This document shows, piece by piece, positions 16,804 through 25,769 of a DNA stretch of 64,000 bases. The notes beneath the pieces are model-generated. The model was given only the letters and a program-made list of their open reading frames with translations. It had not been told where the DNA came from and searched no databases. Source of the DNA: Neisseria elongata subsp. elongata (GTDB taxonomy: Bacteria; Pseudomonadota; Gammaproteobacteria; Burkholderiales; Neisseriaceae). The position numbers were made by a program, and so were the translations under genes. Every line of letters starts with the position of its first letter. Position 1 is the first letter of the stretch. The stretch lies in the NCBI RefSeq assembly GCF_900113545.1, contig NZ_FOPS01000007.1, positions 1 to 64,000 of the forward strand. Direction: 5' to 3'.

Positions 16804-18156
16804 ATGTCCGACCTCTTCGCCTCCGCCGCCTTATCCGTTTCCGAACTCAACCGCCTGGCCAAAAACCTGTTGGAAGACAACCTGGCCGGGCTGTGGATTG
16901 CGGGCGAGGTTTCCAACCTGACCCGCGCCGCCAGCGGGCATTATTATTTTTCGCTGAAAGACAGCCACGCCCAAGTGCGCTGCGCGATGTTTAAAGGCAC
17001 GGCGCAACGGTTTCCCGCCCTGAAGGAGGGCGACCATATCGAAGTGTGCGGCCGCATCGGCATCTATGAGGCGCGGGGCGAATTTCAGATTACGGTGTCC
17101 GAAGTGCGGCTGAAGGGTTTGGGGCGGCTTTACGAGGCATACGAAAGGCTGAAGGCCGTATTGCAGGCCGAGGGACTGTTTGCCGCCGAACGCAAACGTC
17201 CGCTGCCCGAACGGCCCGAACGCATCGGCGTGGTAACCAGTTTGGCCGCCGCCGCGCTGCGCGACGTGGTTTCCACACTGAAGCGGCGCGCACCCGAAAT
17301 ACCCGTCATCGTGTATCCCGCCGCCGTGCAGGGGGCGGACAGCGCGGCACAGATTGCCCGTGCGGTTCAGACGGCCTCCGAACGGGCGGAGTGTGATGTA
17401 CTGATTGTGTGCCGCGGCGGGGGCAGTATCGAAGACTTATGGTCGTTCAACGAAGAGCCGGTTGCGCGCGCAATAGCCGCCTGCCGCATTCCCGTCGTCA
17501 GCGGCGTGGGGCACGAAACCGATTTCACGCTGGCCGATTTCGCGGCCGACGTGCGCGCGCCGACACCCACAGGCGCGGCGGAATTCGTCAGCCCGAACCG
17601 TGCCGAATCGCTGCAATCCCTGTGGCAGGCGGAAGGCCGTTTGAAAGAAGCCTTGCGGCAGCGTTATTACGATGCCAGCCAAAAGATAGACTGGCTGTCG
17701 CGGCAAATCCGCCATCCGCGCCAAAAGCTCGACGCGCAGCGCGTGCAGGCCGAAACGCTGTCGCGGCAGTTGCGCCACGCGCTGCAAACCGTCTGCCGCT
17801 TCCAAAGGCAGAATGTGGCCCGGCAAAGCCAGCTTCTGCGGCATTTGCGGCCGGACACGCGGCAGGCGGATGCACGGTTGGCGCAGTTGCAGGCGGATTT
17901 GGCGCGCGGCAGGCAGCGGATAATGGCCGATAAGGCGCAACTGCTGGAAAAACAGACCGGCCTATTGCAGGCCGTGTCGCCGCAGCATATTTTGGCGCGC
18001 GGTTTTTCGGTGGTGAAAAACAGCCGCGGGCAAGTGATACGCGATGCCGCCCTGTTGAAGCAGGGGCAAAAGCTGCACGTCACCTTTTTTGAAGGCGAGG
18101 CTGACGTTCGGGTGACAGGTGAACAGGCGCAGCCGGATTTGTTTGATTTTTCTTGA
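16804..18156 (+). CDS. xseA: Exodeoxyribonuclease VII large subunit
   Basis: The 451-residue protein has an N-terminal OB-fold (LWIAGEVSNLTRAASGHYYF), the catalytic core with GVVTSLAAAALRDVVSTLKR, VCRGGGSIEDLWSFNEE and SGVGHETDFTLADFAADVRA, then a long coiled-coil region and a short C-terminal domain. It acts with XseB to degrade single-stranded DNA. I start at MSDLFASAA (16804); the upstream in-frame ATG at 16756 would overlap a likely -10 (TATAAT at about 16774-16779). xseB is not adjacent, as usual for this gene. Confidence 0.93.
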   Translation: MSDLFASAALSVSELNRLAKNLLEDNLAGLWIAGEVSNLTRAASGHYYFSLKDSHAQVRCAMFKGTAQRFPALKEGDHIEVCGRIGIYEARGEFQITVSEVRLKGLGRLYEAYERLKAVLQAEGLFAAERKRPLPERPERIGVVTSLAAAALRDVVSTLKRRAPEIPVIVYPAAVQGADSAAQIARAVQTASERAECDVLIVCRGGGSIEDLWSFNEEPVARAIAACRIPVVSGVGHETDFTLADFAADVRAPTPTGAAEFVSPNRAESLQSLWQAEGRLKEALRQRYYDASQKIDWLSRQIRHPRQKLDAQRVQAETLSRQLRHALQTVCRFQRQNVARQSQLLRHLRPDTRQADARLAQLQADLARGRQRIMADKAQLLEKQTGLLQAVSPQHILARGFSVVKNSRGQVIRDAALLKQGQKLHVTFFEGEADVRVTGEQAQPDLFDFS

Positions 18157-18164
18157 ATGGTGCC

Positions 18165-18255
18165 GAACGGCTTAAATAAATTTGATAATCTATTGCAAAT
18201 AAAATCATATTTCAATTAAAATAAAAACTATTATTAATTAAATGAAATAAGTACG
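18165..18255 (+). promoter_or_regulatory. AT-rich promoter region of the heme operon, possible Fur site
   Basis: The 90 bases before the receptor are about 80% A+T, unlike the flanks. They include GATAATCTATTGCAAAT and ATCATATTTCAATTAAAATA, which partly match the repeated GATAAT/ATTATC units of Fur boxes. Fur control is expected for a heme receptor operon, but the match is loose. Confidence 0.4.
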
Positions 18256-20463
18256 ATGATGTTACAACAGAAAATATTGGCTTGTGCTGTAGCCTCTACT
18301 TTTGCTACCCCGCTGTATGCGGCGAATGTCGAACCTATTCCGCAGGCGGAGCTGGCTCCCGTCCTTGTTACCGCCGACCGCAACGCGCAAACGCTGGACA
18401 AAGCTGCGCCGAATGTGTCGGTTATCGGGCGCAAGACCTTAAACCAAGCGTCGGCGCAGAATTTGGACGACATCGTTTTGTACGAACCCGGCGTCAGCGT
18501 GCCGTCTGACAACAACCGCCGCGGCCATGCGGGCATCAATATCCGAGGCATAGACGGCAACCGCATCCTGATGATGGTGGACGGCGTACGCATTCCCGAG
18601 TCCTACGCGGGCGGCGGTTCTAACGGCGCGATTTCGGGACGCGATATGGTCGAAAGCGACACGCTCAAGCAGGTCGATATTGTCAAAGGCCCTTATTCCG
18701 CGCTCTACGGCAGCGATGCGCTCGGCGGCGTGGTGAACATGGTTACGCTCTCGCCGCGCGATTTTGTCGATGCGGACAAACGCGGGCATTTCGGTTTGAA
18801 ACACGGCTACCGCAGCCGCGACCGCAGCCACGGCGTAACGGCGACAGCCGCCGGTTTCCATGAAAACGCCGAAGGCCTGCTGATGCTGACGCGCCGCCAA
18901 GGACACGAAACGAAAAACATGGGCGGCGACAAAAGCTACTCGACTTCGCGCACCGCCACCAATCCGCAGAAAAACAATGCCTACAATATTTTGGCGAAAG
19001 GCAGTATCGGCAACGAACACCACCGCTTTGAAACTTTGTACGAACAGTATTACCACGCCAACGACACCGTGTTGGCAAACGGCTTGGGTTCGCAATCGCG
19101 TGGGCCGGTAACGGTGGCGACTTCGGAAAGCAACGCCCGCGACCGCATCCGCCGCCAACGCATTGAAGCGGGCTACCGCTACACCAGCGAAGGTCGTCTG
19201 AAAGAAGCGAACCTGACCGCCTATCAGCAAAAACTGCGCACGGAAGACGATGCCGTCGATGTCAGCATTACCCGCATGGGCGCGCGCCAACTGGGCAACT
19301 CGACCCGCTATTCCAATTACGGTTTCCAACAAGTCATACGCGGCTTGAACGGACGCGGCGTGTGGGAATTTGACGGCGCGGTCAAACAAACCGTCGTTGC
19401 CGGAGCCGAATACAAACATACCGAAACCGCCCGTCCGCGCGACAGCCTGACGGTGGACAACCTGACTGGCGCCGTTAGCAAAGTCTATGCGGGCAGCACC
19501 TATCCGAACAAAACCTTTCCCGACAGCAAACGCAAAACCCTCAGCCTGTACGCACAAGACAGCCTGACCTTCGGCAACGGCATCGTCCTGACCCCTGCCC
19601 TACGTTACGAGAAAGACAAACTGAACACCGAAACCGACCAAGCCTATCTCAACGCCAATCCCGACGGCACGGCAACCCGCTTCAACGATTCCGCGCTTAC
19701 GCCCAGCCTGCGCTTGAGTGTACCGATGGGCGAGCAGCTCACCGGTTTTGCCACTTATTCACAAGGCTTCCGCACACCGCCGTTTGACAGCGCGACCATG
19801 GCGTTTGCCAACACGACCTACGGCTATGCCGTCATCCCGAATGCGAATCTCAAATCCGAACGCTCCAACAGCTTCGAATTGGGCATGAAGTTCAAAAACG
19901 AACGCGCCCGCGCGCAAGTTACCGCGTTCTACAACCGTTATCGAAACTTCATTGACCGCACCGAAGTCGGCACTGCCTCCATAGGCGGCCGCCCGATTAT
20001 CCAGTACCAATATCAAAACCTGGATAGGGTCAAAACCTACGGCGCAGAAGCCTCCGCCGCCTACAAATTCCTGCCGGGCTGGCAAGTCTCCGGCAGCATC
20101 GCTTGGATGCGCGGCAAGCAGCAAGACGGCACGCCGCTGGATTCCGCCTACCCGCTCAACGGCGTTTTGGGCTTGGACTACGCGCAAGAAAAATGGGGCG
20201 TCGATACCAAATTGCGCTGGTCGAAAAAACACAGCCGCGTCAGCAGTGACAGCGTTTTCCAAGCGCCGGGCTACGGCGTATGGGATGTCGGCGCGTGGTA
20301 CAAGCCGTCTAAAAACCTTGAAATCGGCGCGAACATTTACAACATCGGCAACAAAAAATACTGGCAACACGCAGACGTCGCCGGCATGAGCCGTACCAGT
20401 GTGATGGACTTGTACACCGAAACCGGCCGCAATTTCGCCGCAACGGTACAACTGAAGTTCTAA
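18256..20463 (+). CDS. TonB-dependent heme/hemoglobin receptor
   Basis: The 735-residue outer membrane protein has a signal peptide (to LYA, about residue 22), a TonB-box region (ELAPVLVTADRN), a plug domain (NIRGIDGNRILMMVDGVRIP, GPYSALYGSDALGGVVNMVT) and a 22-strand barrel ending in LKF with terminal Phe. FATYSQGFRTPPFD and PNANLKSERSNSFELGMKF are variants of the FRAP and NPNL signatures of heme receptors, and YNIGNKKYWQHADVAG is typical of the hemoglobin/heme subgroup. Ligand assignment rests on family and on the adjacent heme-type ABC transporter. It is the first gene of a four-gene unit. Confidence 0.85.
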   Translation: MMLQQKILACAVASTFATPLYAANVEPIPQAELAPVLVTADRNAQTLDKAAPNVSVIGRKTLNQASAQNLDDIVLYEPGVSVPSDNNRRGHAGINIRGIDGNRILMMVDGVRIPESYAGGGSNGAISGRDMVESDTLKQVDIVKGPYSALYGSDALGGVVNMVTLSPRDFVDADKRGHFGLKHGYRSRDRSHGVTATAAGFHENAEGLLMLTRRQGHETKNMGGDKSYSTSRTATNPQKNNAYNILAKGSIGNEHHRFETLYEQYYHANDTVLANGLGSQSRGPVTVATSESNARDRIRRQRIEAGYRYTSEGRLKEANLTAYQQKLRTEDDAVDVSITRMGARQLGNSTRYSNYGFQQVIRGLNGRGVWEFDGAVKQTVVAGAEYKHTETARPRDSLTVDNLTGAVSKVYAGSTYPNKTFPDSKRKTLSLYAQDSLTFGNGIVLTPALRYEKDKLNTETDQAYLNANPDGTATRFNDSALTPSLRLSVPMGEQLTGFATYSQGFRTPPFDSATMAFANTTYGYAVIPNANLKSERSNSFELGMKFKNERARAQVTAFYNRYRNFIDRTEVGTASIGGRPIIQYQYQNLDRVKTYGAEASAAYKFLPGWQVSGSIAWMRGKQQDGTPLDSAYPLNGVLGLDYAQEKWGVDTKLRWSKKHSRVSSDSVFQAPGYGVWDVGAWYKPSKNLEIGANIYNIGNKKYWQHADVAGMSRTSVMDLYTETGRNFAATVQLKF

Positions 20464-20477
20464 TGTGATTCAACCGT

Positions 20478-20515
20478 TTTCAGACGGCCTGAGAAAACGA
20501 GCAGGCCGTCTGAAA
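20478..20515. repeat. Inverted DUS pair between receptor and binding-protein genes
   Basis: TTTCAGACGGCCTG and CAGGCCGTCTGAAA flank a ten-base loop in the 72-base gap. It could attenuate transcription into the ABC genes, lowering them relative to the receptor. Confidence 0.65.
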
Positions 20516-20535
20516 GCATTCGACAAGGAAAAATA

Positions 20536-21327
20536 ATGAAACTCAAACTCCTTCTGCTTTCCGCGTTTATTTCGTTGGCCGGCACTGCACACGCACAACG
20601 CATCGTCGTGTTAACCCCCGATACGGCAGACATTGTTGCCGCGCTCGGCGCATTGGACGAAATCGTCGGCCGCGATCAGACCGTTCAAAATCCGGCATTG
20701 AAAAACAAGCCCAGTATCGGCATTCATCGCCGTCTGACGGTTGAGCCGATTGTGGCCGCCAAACCCGACATCGCCATCGGTTCATGGATGGCGCAGCCTG
20801 CCGATATTTTTGCCCACCTGCAAAAAGCAGGAATTAAAGCCGTTAATGTTGCGCCCGATGACAGCATCGCCGCCTATCCGCAAAGTATCCGCAACATCGG
20901 CCGGCTTATCGGCAAAAGCACGCAGGCGGACAAGTTGGCAAGCAAGTGGCAGGCGGATATGAAACAGCAGCCTTCCAGCGGCAAACGCTACCTCTTCAGC
21001 TACGACGGGCGCATCGTATCGGGCAAGAATACTGCCGCCGACGAAATCATCCGCCGTGCCGGCGGTATCAATGCCGCAGCCGCCATTGACGGTTTCAAAC
21101 CGATGACGCGTGAGGCATGGATAGCGGCCAAGCCCGACATCATTATCATTGCCGATCACAACACGGCCATGATAGGCAACGTCAAAACCTTTGCCGCACG
21201 CCCCGAAATCGCCGGTTCGCCTGCTGCGAAAAACGGCAAAATTTATTTGTGGAAGGCCAACGATATGTTCCGTTACGGGTTGGATACGCCGCAAGTGGTT
21301 CAACGTTTGCACGGTTTGGCGAAATAA
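20536..21327 (+). CDS. hmuT: Periplasmic heme-binding protein of ABC transporter (HmuT type)
   Basis: The 263-residue protein has a Sec signal (to AHA, residue 20) and a class III periplasmic binding fold: RIVVLTPDTADIVAALGALD, EIVGRDQTVQNP, then VEPIVAAKPDIAIG, linking helix, and a second lobe with PDIIIIADHNTAMIG and GKIYLWKANDMFRYGLDTPQ. It should carry heme from the TonB receptor to the inner membrane permease. AAGGAAAAATA precedes the ATG. Heme specificity is inferred from operon context; siderophore binders have the same fold. Confidence 0.85.
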   Translation: MKLKLLLLSAFISLAGTAHAQRIVVLTPDTADIVAALGALDEIVGRDQTVQNPALKNKPSIGIHRRLTVEPIVAAKPDIAIGSWMAQPADIFAHLQKAGIKAVNVAPDDSIAAYPQSIRNIGRLIGKSTQADKLASKWQADMKQQPSSGKRYLFSYDGRIVSGKNTAADEIIRRAGGINAAAAIDGFKPMTREAWIAAKPDIIIIADHNTAMIGNVKTFAARPEIAGSPAAKNGKIYLWKANDMFRYGLDTPQVVQRLHGLAK

Positions 21328-21467
21328 ACGCGCCTGATTTGAAAAAAACAGCCTGATTTTTGTTTTCAGACGGCCTTGATGTGTTCCTTCTTGTTGAGGA
21401 GGCAAAACGGCTGTCTTAAAAATGCCGTCTGAAACTGTCCCTCAATCCGCTTAAACCGTATGATGTC

Positions 21468-22409
21468 ATGAAACCGCATATCCTTACCCTTTGCCTGCTG
21501 CTTACTGCTGCCGCAGTTTATTTGTGCTGCGGCATCGGTTTTGGCGCGTGGGAGTCGCCGCTGGCGATGGATGAAACCGTCCGCCAAATTCGTTTACCGC
21601 GCATCTATACCGCGCTTTTGGTTGGAGCCGGTTTATCCGCTTCGGGGGCGGCATTGCAGGCTTTATTTGAGAACCCGCTGGCCGATCCGAGTTTGATCGG
21701 GACGTCGGGCGGTGCGGCTTTGGGCGTGATTGTTTTATTGGCTTTGGGCGGTGGTACGATTGGCGTACCTACGGCGGCCTTTTTCGGTGCGCTGGGCATG
21801 TGCCTGCTGATTTTGGCAGTGCATAAACTGCTCGGCGGCGGTACTTTGGGATTGCTGGTGTTGGGTTTTGTGTTGAGCGCGTTTTCGGGCGCGGTGGTCA
21901 GCATGATTTTGTTTTTATCTGACGATTTGGTATTGCGCAGCACGACCACATGGCTGTCGGGCAGCCTTGCCGAAGCTGGTTTCTCATCGCCTGTTGCGGC
22001 AATCGCGGTCATGTTGCCCGGTTTTCTGATTTTGTTGTCCGCAGGCAGGCGGCTGGACGTTTTGATGACGGGGGAAGACACGGCTGCCAGTATGGGTGTA
22101 TCAGTTGGGGTATTGCGTGTGCAAACCGTAATCGGCGCGGCATTGATGACGGGGGCGGCGGTGTCGCTTTCGGGCATCATCGGTTTTCTCGGCATGATGA
22201 TCCCCAATGTGCTGGCGCAAACCGTCGGCGGCAGCCGCCGCAAATTGATTGCGCTGTCGGCTTGGTTGGGCGCAGTGTTTTTAATGGTGGTGGACGGCGC
22301 GGCGCGCTGGTTGACATACCCTGTAGATCTGCCGGTCGGTATCGTGATTGCCTTATTGGGCGGACCGTTTTTTATGTATTTGTTTATCAAGCCTTTGAAA
22401 AGCCGTTGA
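21468..22409 (+). CDS. hmuU: FecCD-family heme ABC transporter permease (HmuU type)
   Basis: The 313-residue, multi-spanning protein has FecCD signatures: RQIRLPRIYTALLVGAGLSA, GAALQALFENPLADPSLIGT, GSLAEAGFSSP, and ISLSG-like VSLSGIIGFLGMMIPN late in the sequence. About nine to ten helices are visible. It would form the channel dimer for heme import. The 140-base gap after hmuT contains one AG-DUS in reverse orientation and one AT-dialect DUS (21422-21433), so read-through or a separate promoter is needed. Confidence 0.88.
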   Translation: MKPHILTLCLLLTAAAVYLCCGIGFGAWESPLAMDETVRQIRLPRIYTALLVGAGLSASGAALQALFENPLADPSLIGTSGGAALGVIVLLALGGGTIGVPTAAFFGALGMCLLILAVHKLLGGGTLGLLVLGFVLSAFSGAVVSMILFLSDDLVLRSTTTWLSGSLAEAGFSSPVAAIAVMLPGFLILLSAGRRLDVLMTGEDTAASMGVSVGVLRVQTVIGAALMTGAAVSLSGIIGFLGMMIPNVLAQTVGGSRRKLIALSAWLGAVFLMVVDGAARWLTYPVDLPVGIVIALLGGPFFMYLFIKPLKSR

Positions 22410-22455
22410 TGTCTAAACAAGCTGTCTGAAACTTCATTGCCCTATATCTTTTGCC

Positions 22456-23181
22456 ATGTACACCTTATTTCAAATCCGTAATCTTTCCGTCTGCGTCCAA
22501 GACAAAACCCTGCTTGAAATCGATCAACTGGATATACCTTCGGGCATGACCGTCATTATCGGTCCGAATGGTGCGGGCAAATCCACTTTGCTGCGTGTCT
22601 TAATCGGGCAAACAGGGCAGGGGAAAATCACGCTTTTCGGTGAGGCCGTTGCGCCGCAAATCCGCGCGGGCAGGGTGGCATGGGTCGGGCAGCATGGCCG
22701 TTACAACATGCCGATGACCGTACGCGAATACATTGAGTTGGCGTCATTCGTACAAAAAGGCCGTCTGAATCATGAATGGGCGGACGAGTTGCTCGATTAT
22801 TTTGATTTGACGGCCTTGGCGGATAAGCGCATCGGCAAGCTCTCAGGCGGCGAACAGCAACGCGCCAACATCATCCGCGCCCTGTTGCAAAATGCGCCGG
22901 TCTTGCTTTTGGACGAACCGTGCAACCATCTTGATATCCGCCACCAACACCGCCTGATGCAGTATTTGGTAGGGTATTCAAACCGTGCCTCATCAATGAT
23001 GGTATTGCACGATTTAAACCTCGCCGCGCGTTATGCGGAACATATTATTTTGATGAATAGGGGAAAAGTCGTTGCATCAGGCAAGGTGGGCGAAGTGATG
23101 CACCCCGACTTGCTTGAATCGGTTTACGGTTGGCAGATACGCCGTTGCGAAGATGAAGCAGGGTTTTATTTTAGAAGTTGA
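22456..23181 (+). CDS. hmuV: Heme ABC transporter ATP-binding protein (HmuV type)
   Basis: The 241-residue ATPase shows Walker A GPNGAGKST (36-44), Q-loop GQHGRY, signature LSGGEQQRANI, Walker B VLLLDEPCNHLD and the H-loop VLHDLN. The region after the signature (YAEHIILMNRGKVVASG) is typical of iron-chelate/heme transporters. It is 46 bases after the permease gene and closes the operon. A DUS (GGCCGTCTGAAT) is embedded near codon 100 (KGRLNHEW). Confidence 0.9.
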   Translation: MYTLFQIRNLSVCVQDKTLLEIDQLDIPSGMTVIIGPNGAGKSTLLRVLIGQTGQGKITLFGEAVAPQIRAGRVAWVGQHGRYNMPMTVREYIELASFVQKGRLNHEWADELLDYFDLTALADKRIGKLSGGEQQRANIIRALLQNAPVLLLDEPCNHLDIRHQHRLMQYLVGYSNRASSMMVLHDLNLAARYAEHIILMNRGKVVASGKVGEVMHPDLLESVYGWQIRRCEDEAGFYFRS

Positions 23182-23243
23182 GGCTGTCTGAAAACCGCTT
23201 GTTTGCACAGGTATAAATTTTCAGACGGCCTCGAAATGTGAAA

Positions 23244-23266
23244 AAGCCTGCATCTCGTGCAGGCTT
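23244..23266. terminator. Bidirectional terminator between hmuV and fabB
   Basis: AAGCCTGCA, loop TCTCG, TGCAGGCTT, with A run before and T run after. It lies between convergent genes, 30 bases from the fabB stop. A DUS at about 23218-23231 sits beside it. Confidence 0.85.
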
Positions 23267-23297
23267 TCTTTTATTTCAAACCAAGCGGGGGCAACGG

Positions 23298-24512
23298 TTA
23301 ATCGACGCGGCTGAAAATCAGCGTGGCATTGGTGCCGCCGAAGCCGAAGCTGTTGGACATCACCGCGTTGAGCTTCATCTCGCGGTTTTCGCGCAGAATC
23401 GGCAGGCCTTCGGCTTGTTCGTCCAAGTTTCGGATGTTCGCGCTGGCGCAGGCAAAATCGTTCTGCATCATCAGAATCGAGTAAATCGCTTCGTTCGAAC
23501 CTGCCGCGCCTAGGGCGTGGCCGGAAAGCGATTTGGTGGAGCTGATGAGCGGGATTTCTTGTCCGGCGAACACTTCGCGGATGGCACCCAGTTCTTTGGT
23601 GTCGCCGACCGGCGTGGAAGTGCCGTGGGCGTTGATGTAATCGACTTTGCCGCCGTGCTGCGCCAGTGCCATCTGCATACAGCGCACCGCGCCTTCGCCG
23701 GAAGGTTGAACCATGTCGTAACCGTCGGAAGTCGCGCCATAGCCGGTCAGTTCGCACAGGATGTTCGCACCGCGCGCTTTGGCGTGTTCATATTCTTCCA
23801 TCACCAAGATGCTGCCGCCGCCGGAAATCACGAAACCGTCGCGGTCGGCATCATAGGCGCGGCTGGCCTGTTCAGGCGTGTCGTTGTATTTGCTCGATAA
23901 CGCACCCATCGCATCGAACAGGGAACTCATCTGCCAAGACACTTCTTCGCCGCCGCCGGCAAACACGATGTCTTGTTTGCCAAGCTGAATCAGTTCGGCG
24001 GCGTGGCCGATGCAGTGGGCGGAAGTGGAGCAGGCAGAGCTGATGGAATAGTTCACACCTTTGATTTTAAAAGGGGTAGCCAAGCAGGCGGCTACGGTGG
24101 AGGCCATGGTTTTGGTTACGCCGTAGGGGCCGATGCGCTTCACGCCGCTGGCACGCAGGGTGTCGGCGGCTTCCACTTGCGAGGCGGAAGACGCGCCGCC
24201 GCTGCCGGTTACGATGCCGGTGCGGATGTTGGAAACCTGCCCTTCAGTGAGGTCGGCGTTGGCGATGGCTTCTTTCATGGCGATGTAGGCATAGGCCGCC
24301 GCGTCGCCCATAAAGCGCAGGATTTTGCGGTCGATGTGTTCTTTGGTGTCGATTTTGATGTTGCCTGCCACGTTTGAACGCAGCCCCATTTCGCGGTAGC
24401 TTTCGTCAAAGGAAATGCCGGATTTCAGGTTTTTCAGCGATTCGAGCACTTCGCGGCAGTTGTTGCCCAGGCTAGATACGATGCCGATACCGGTTACGAC
24501 TACTCGTTTCAT
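23298..24512 (-). CDS. fabB: Beta-ketoacyl-ACP synthase I
   Basis: The 404-residue condensing enzyme has catalytic Cys161 in [15 protein letters not shown] and the two active-site histidines in [15 protein letters not shown] and [12 protein letters not shown], with the glycine-rich [11 protein letters not shown] end. I assign FabB rather than FabF because fabA lies directly upstream and because of its length and motif style (SACSTSAHC). It elongates acyl chains, including the unsaturated branch started by FabA. Spacing to fabA is 67 bases and includes a DUS pair; AAGGAGTATCC precedes the ATG. Confidence 0.93.
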   Translation of the reverse strand: MKRVVVTGIGIVSSLGNNCREVLESLKNLKSGISFDESYREMGLRSNVAGNIKIDTKEHIDRKILRFMGDAAAYAYIAMKEAIANADLTEGQVSNIRTGIVTGSGGASSASQVEAADTLRASGVKRIGPYGVTKTMASTVAACLATPFKIKGVNYSISSACSTSAHCIGHAAELIQLGKQDIVFAGGGEEVSWQMSSLFDAMGALSSKYNDTPEQASRAYDADRDGFVISGGGSILVMEEYEHAKARGANILCELTGYGATSDGYDMVQPSGEGAVRCMQMALAQHGGKVDYINAHGTSTPVGDTKELGAIREVFAGQEIPLISSTKSLSGHALGAAGSNEAIYSILMMQNDFACASANIRNLDEQAEGLPILRENREMKLNAVMSNSFGFGGTNATLIFSRVD

Positions 24513-24532
24513 AGTGGATACTCCTTAATGGC

Positions 24533-24561
24533 GGCCGTCTGAACGCTTTTTTCAGACGGCC
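24533..24561. repeat. Inverted DUS pair between fabA and fabB
   Basis: GGCCGTCTGAA and TTCAGACGGCC with a short loop lie in the intercistronic gap. As a hairpin it might set the FabA:FabB ratio or protect the fabA 3' end. Confidence 0.6.
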
Positions 24562-24579
24562 TTTTGCCGTTGCAAATGG

Positions 24580-25107
24580 TTAGAAGTCGTCGGTAGATGT
24601 GAACAGGCCGACGCGCAGGCCGTTGCCTTCATAGATTTTGCGGCCGTCCACGCTCATTTCGGCGTCGGCGATGCCCAGCACCAGTTTGCTGTTCATCACG
24701 CGTTTGATGTGGATGTGGTAGGTGATTTTTTTGTGTTTCGGCAATACTTGGCCGCTGAATTTCACTTCGGCGCAGCCCAGTGCGCGGCCACGTCCCGGCG
24801 CGCCCGTCCAGCCCAAATAGAAGCCCACTAATTGCCACATGGCGTCCAAGCCCAAGCAGCCGGGCATGACGGGGTCGCCTTCGAAATGGCAGCCGAAGAA
24901 CCACAAGTCGGGGTTGATGTCCAATTCGGCGACGATTTCGCCTTTGCCGTATTTGCCGCCGGTGCTGTTGATGTCGAGGATGCGGTCTATCATCAGCATG
25001 TTCGGCAGCGGCAGTTGGGCATTGCCCGCGCCGAAAAGTTCGCCGCGCCCGCAGGCTAAGAGTTCTTCTTTGGTGTAGCTGTTTTGCTGAACGAATGGGG
25101 TGGTCAT
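24580..25107 (-). CDS. fabA: 3-hydroxydecanoyl-ACP dehydratase/isomerase
   Basis: The 175-residue hot-dog enzyme has catalytic His74 in [14 protein letters not shown] and Asp88 in [15 protein letters not shown]. It dehydrates 3-hydroxydecanoyl-ACP and isomerises trans-2 to cis-3 decenoyl-ACP, the branch point to unsaturated fatty acids. It is the first gene of the fabA-fabB operon. AAGGACAACC precedes the ATG. A perfect palindrome about 40 bases upstream is a candidate operator. Confidence 0.95.
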   Translation of the reverse strand: MTTPFVQQNSYTKEELLACGRGELFGAGNAQLPLPNMLMIDRILDINSTGGKYGKGEIVAELDINPDLWFFGCHFEGDPVMPGCLGLDAMWQLVGFYLGWTGAPGRGRALGCAEVKFSGQVLPKHKKITYHIHIKRVMNSKLVLGIADAEMSVDGRKIYEGNGLRVGLFTSTDDF

Positions 25108-25147
25108 GGTTGTCCTTTGATAAATCCTGATGTAATCAGTTGGGGTT

Positions 25148-25166
25148 GAGTTTAGAGACTAAACTC
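25148..25166 (-). promoter_or_regulatory. Palindromic candidate operator upstream of fabA
   Basis: GAGTTTAG-AGA-CTAAACTC is a perfect 8-bp inverted repeat, 41-59 bases before the fabA ATG. Its size and symmetry fit a dimeric TetR- or MarR-type regulator. FabR/DesT (TetR) in gammaproteobacteria and FabT (MarR) in Gram-positives use comparable sites at fatty acid genes. The regulator is not in the window. Confidence 0.55.
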
Positions 25167-25299
25167 TAAAAAACGGGTGCATTCTATTTCAGTCGGCAGA
25201 ATCCCGCAATGCCAAGAGGGCGGCCGGCAATATTTTCCGGGGCGGGTTGGGATATGCATTTAAGCAAGTTTTTGTTTTATTGAAGTTAAGTTAAAGGAA

Positions 25300-25326
25300 A
25301 GGCCGTCTGAAAGTTTCAGACGGCCT
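25300..25326. terminator. DUS hairpin upstream of fabA and downstream of nothing on plus
   Basis: AGGCCGTCTGAAA and TTTCAGACGGCCT with a one-base loop and a T run on the plus side. It separates the ybaB/dnaX unit from the fabA promoter. A second DUS follows at 25348-25359, next to the ybaB stop. Confidence 0.7.
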
Positions 25327-25361
25327 TTTTATCTTCGGGCGGCATGGAGGCCGTCTGAAAA

Positions 25362-25697
25362 TTATTTGAAGAAGTCGCCGATGCCGCCGGGCAGGCCTTG
25401 GGTGAATTTGCCCATGGTGGACGAGGTGAGGTCTTCGGCGGCTTCGTGGGCGGCGTTTACCGCAGCCAATACCAAATCTTCCAGCATTTCTTTGTCTTCG
25501 GCCGCTTCGGCAATCAGGTCGGGGCTGATGCTGATGCTTTTGACTTCGTGGTTGCAGGTCATGACGACTTTAACCAGGCCGTTGCCCGCTTCGCCGTTTA
25601 CTTCGGTAACGGCCAGCTCGGCTTGGGCTTTTTTCATATTTTCCTGCATTTTTTGGGCTTGCTGCATGAGGCCGCCCAGTCCTGCTTTTCCAAACAT
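25362..25697 (-). CDS. ybaB: YbaB/EbfC nucleoid-associated protein
   Basis: The 111-residue protein starts MFGKAGLGGLMQQAQKMQEN and ends FTQGLPGGIGDFFK, with the internal NHEVKSISISPDLI typical of the family. It is a small DNA-binding dimer. It lies 72 bases downstream of dnaX, the conserved dnaX-ybaB pairing, so co-transcription is likely. CAGGAGCAT precedes the start. Confidence 0.93.
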   Translation of the reverse strand: MFGKAGLGGLMQQAQKMQENMKKAQAELAVTEVNGEAGNGLVKVVMTCNHEVKSISISPDLIAEAAEDKEMLEDLVLAAVNAAHEAAEDLTSSTMGKFTQGLPGGIGDFFK

Positions 25698-25769
25698 GGT
25701 TTTATGCTCCTGTGTGTTGAGGGTTAAAGATAAAGGGTTGTCCGCTGCGGGTGGGCGGCGGACGGGAAA

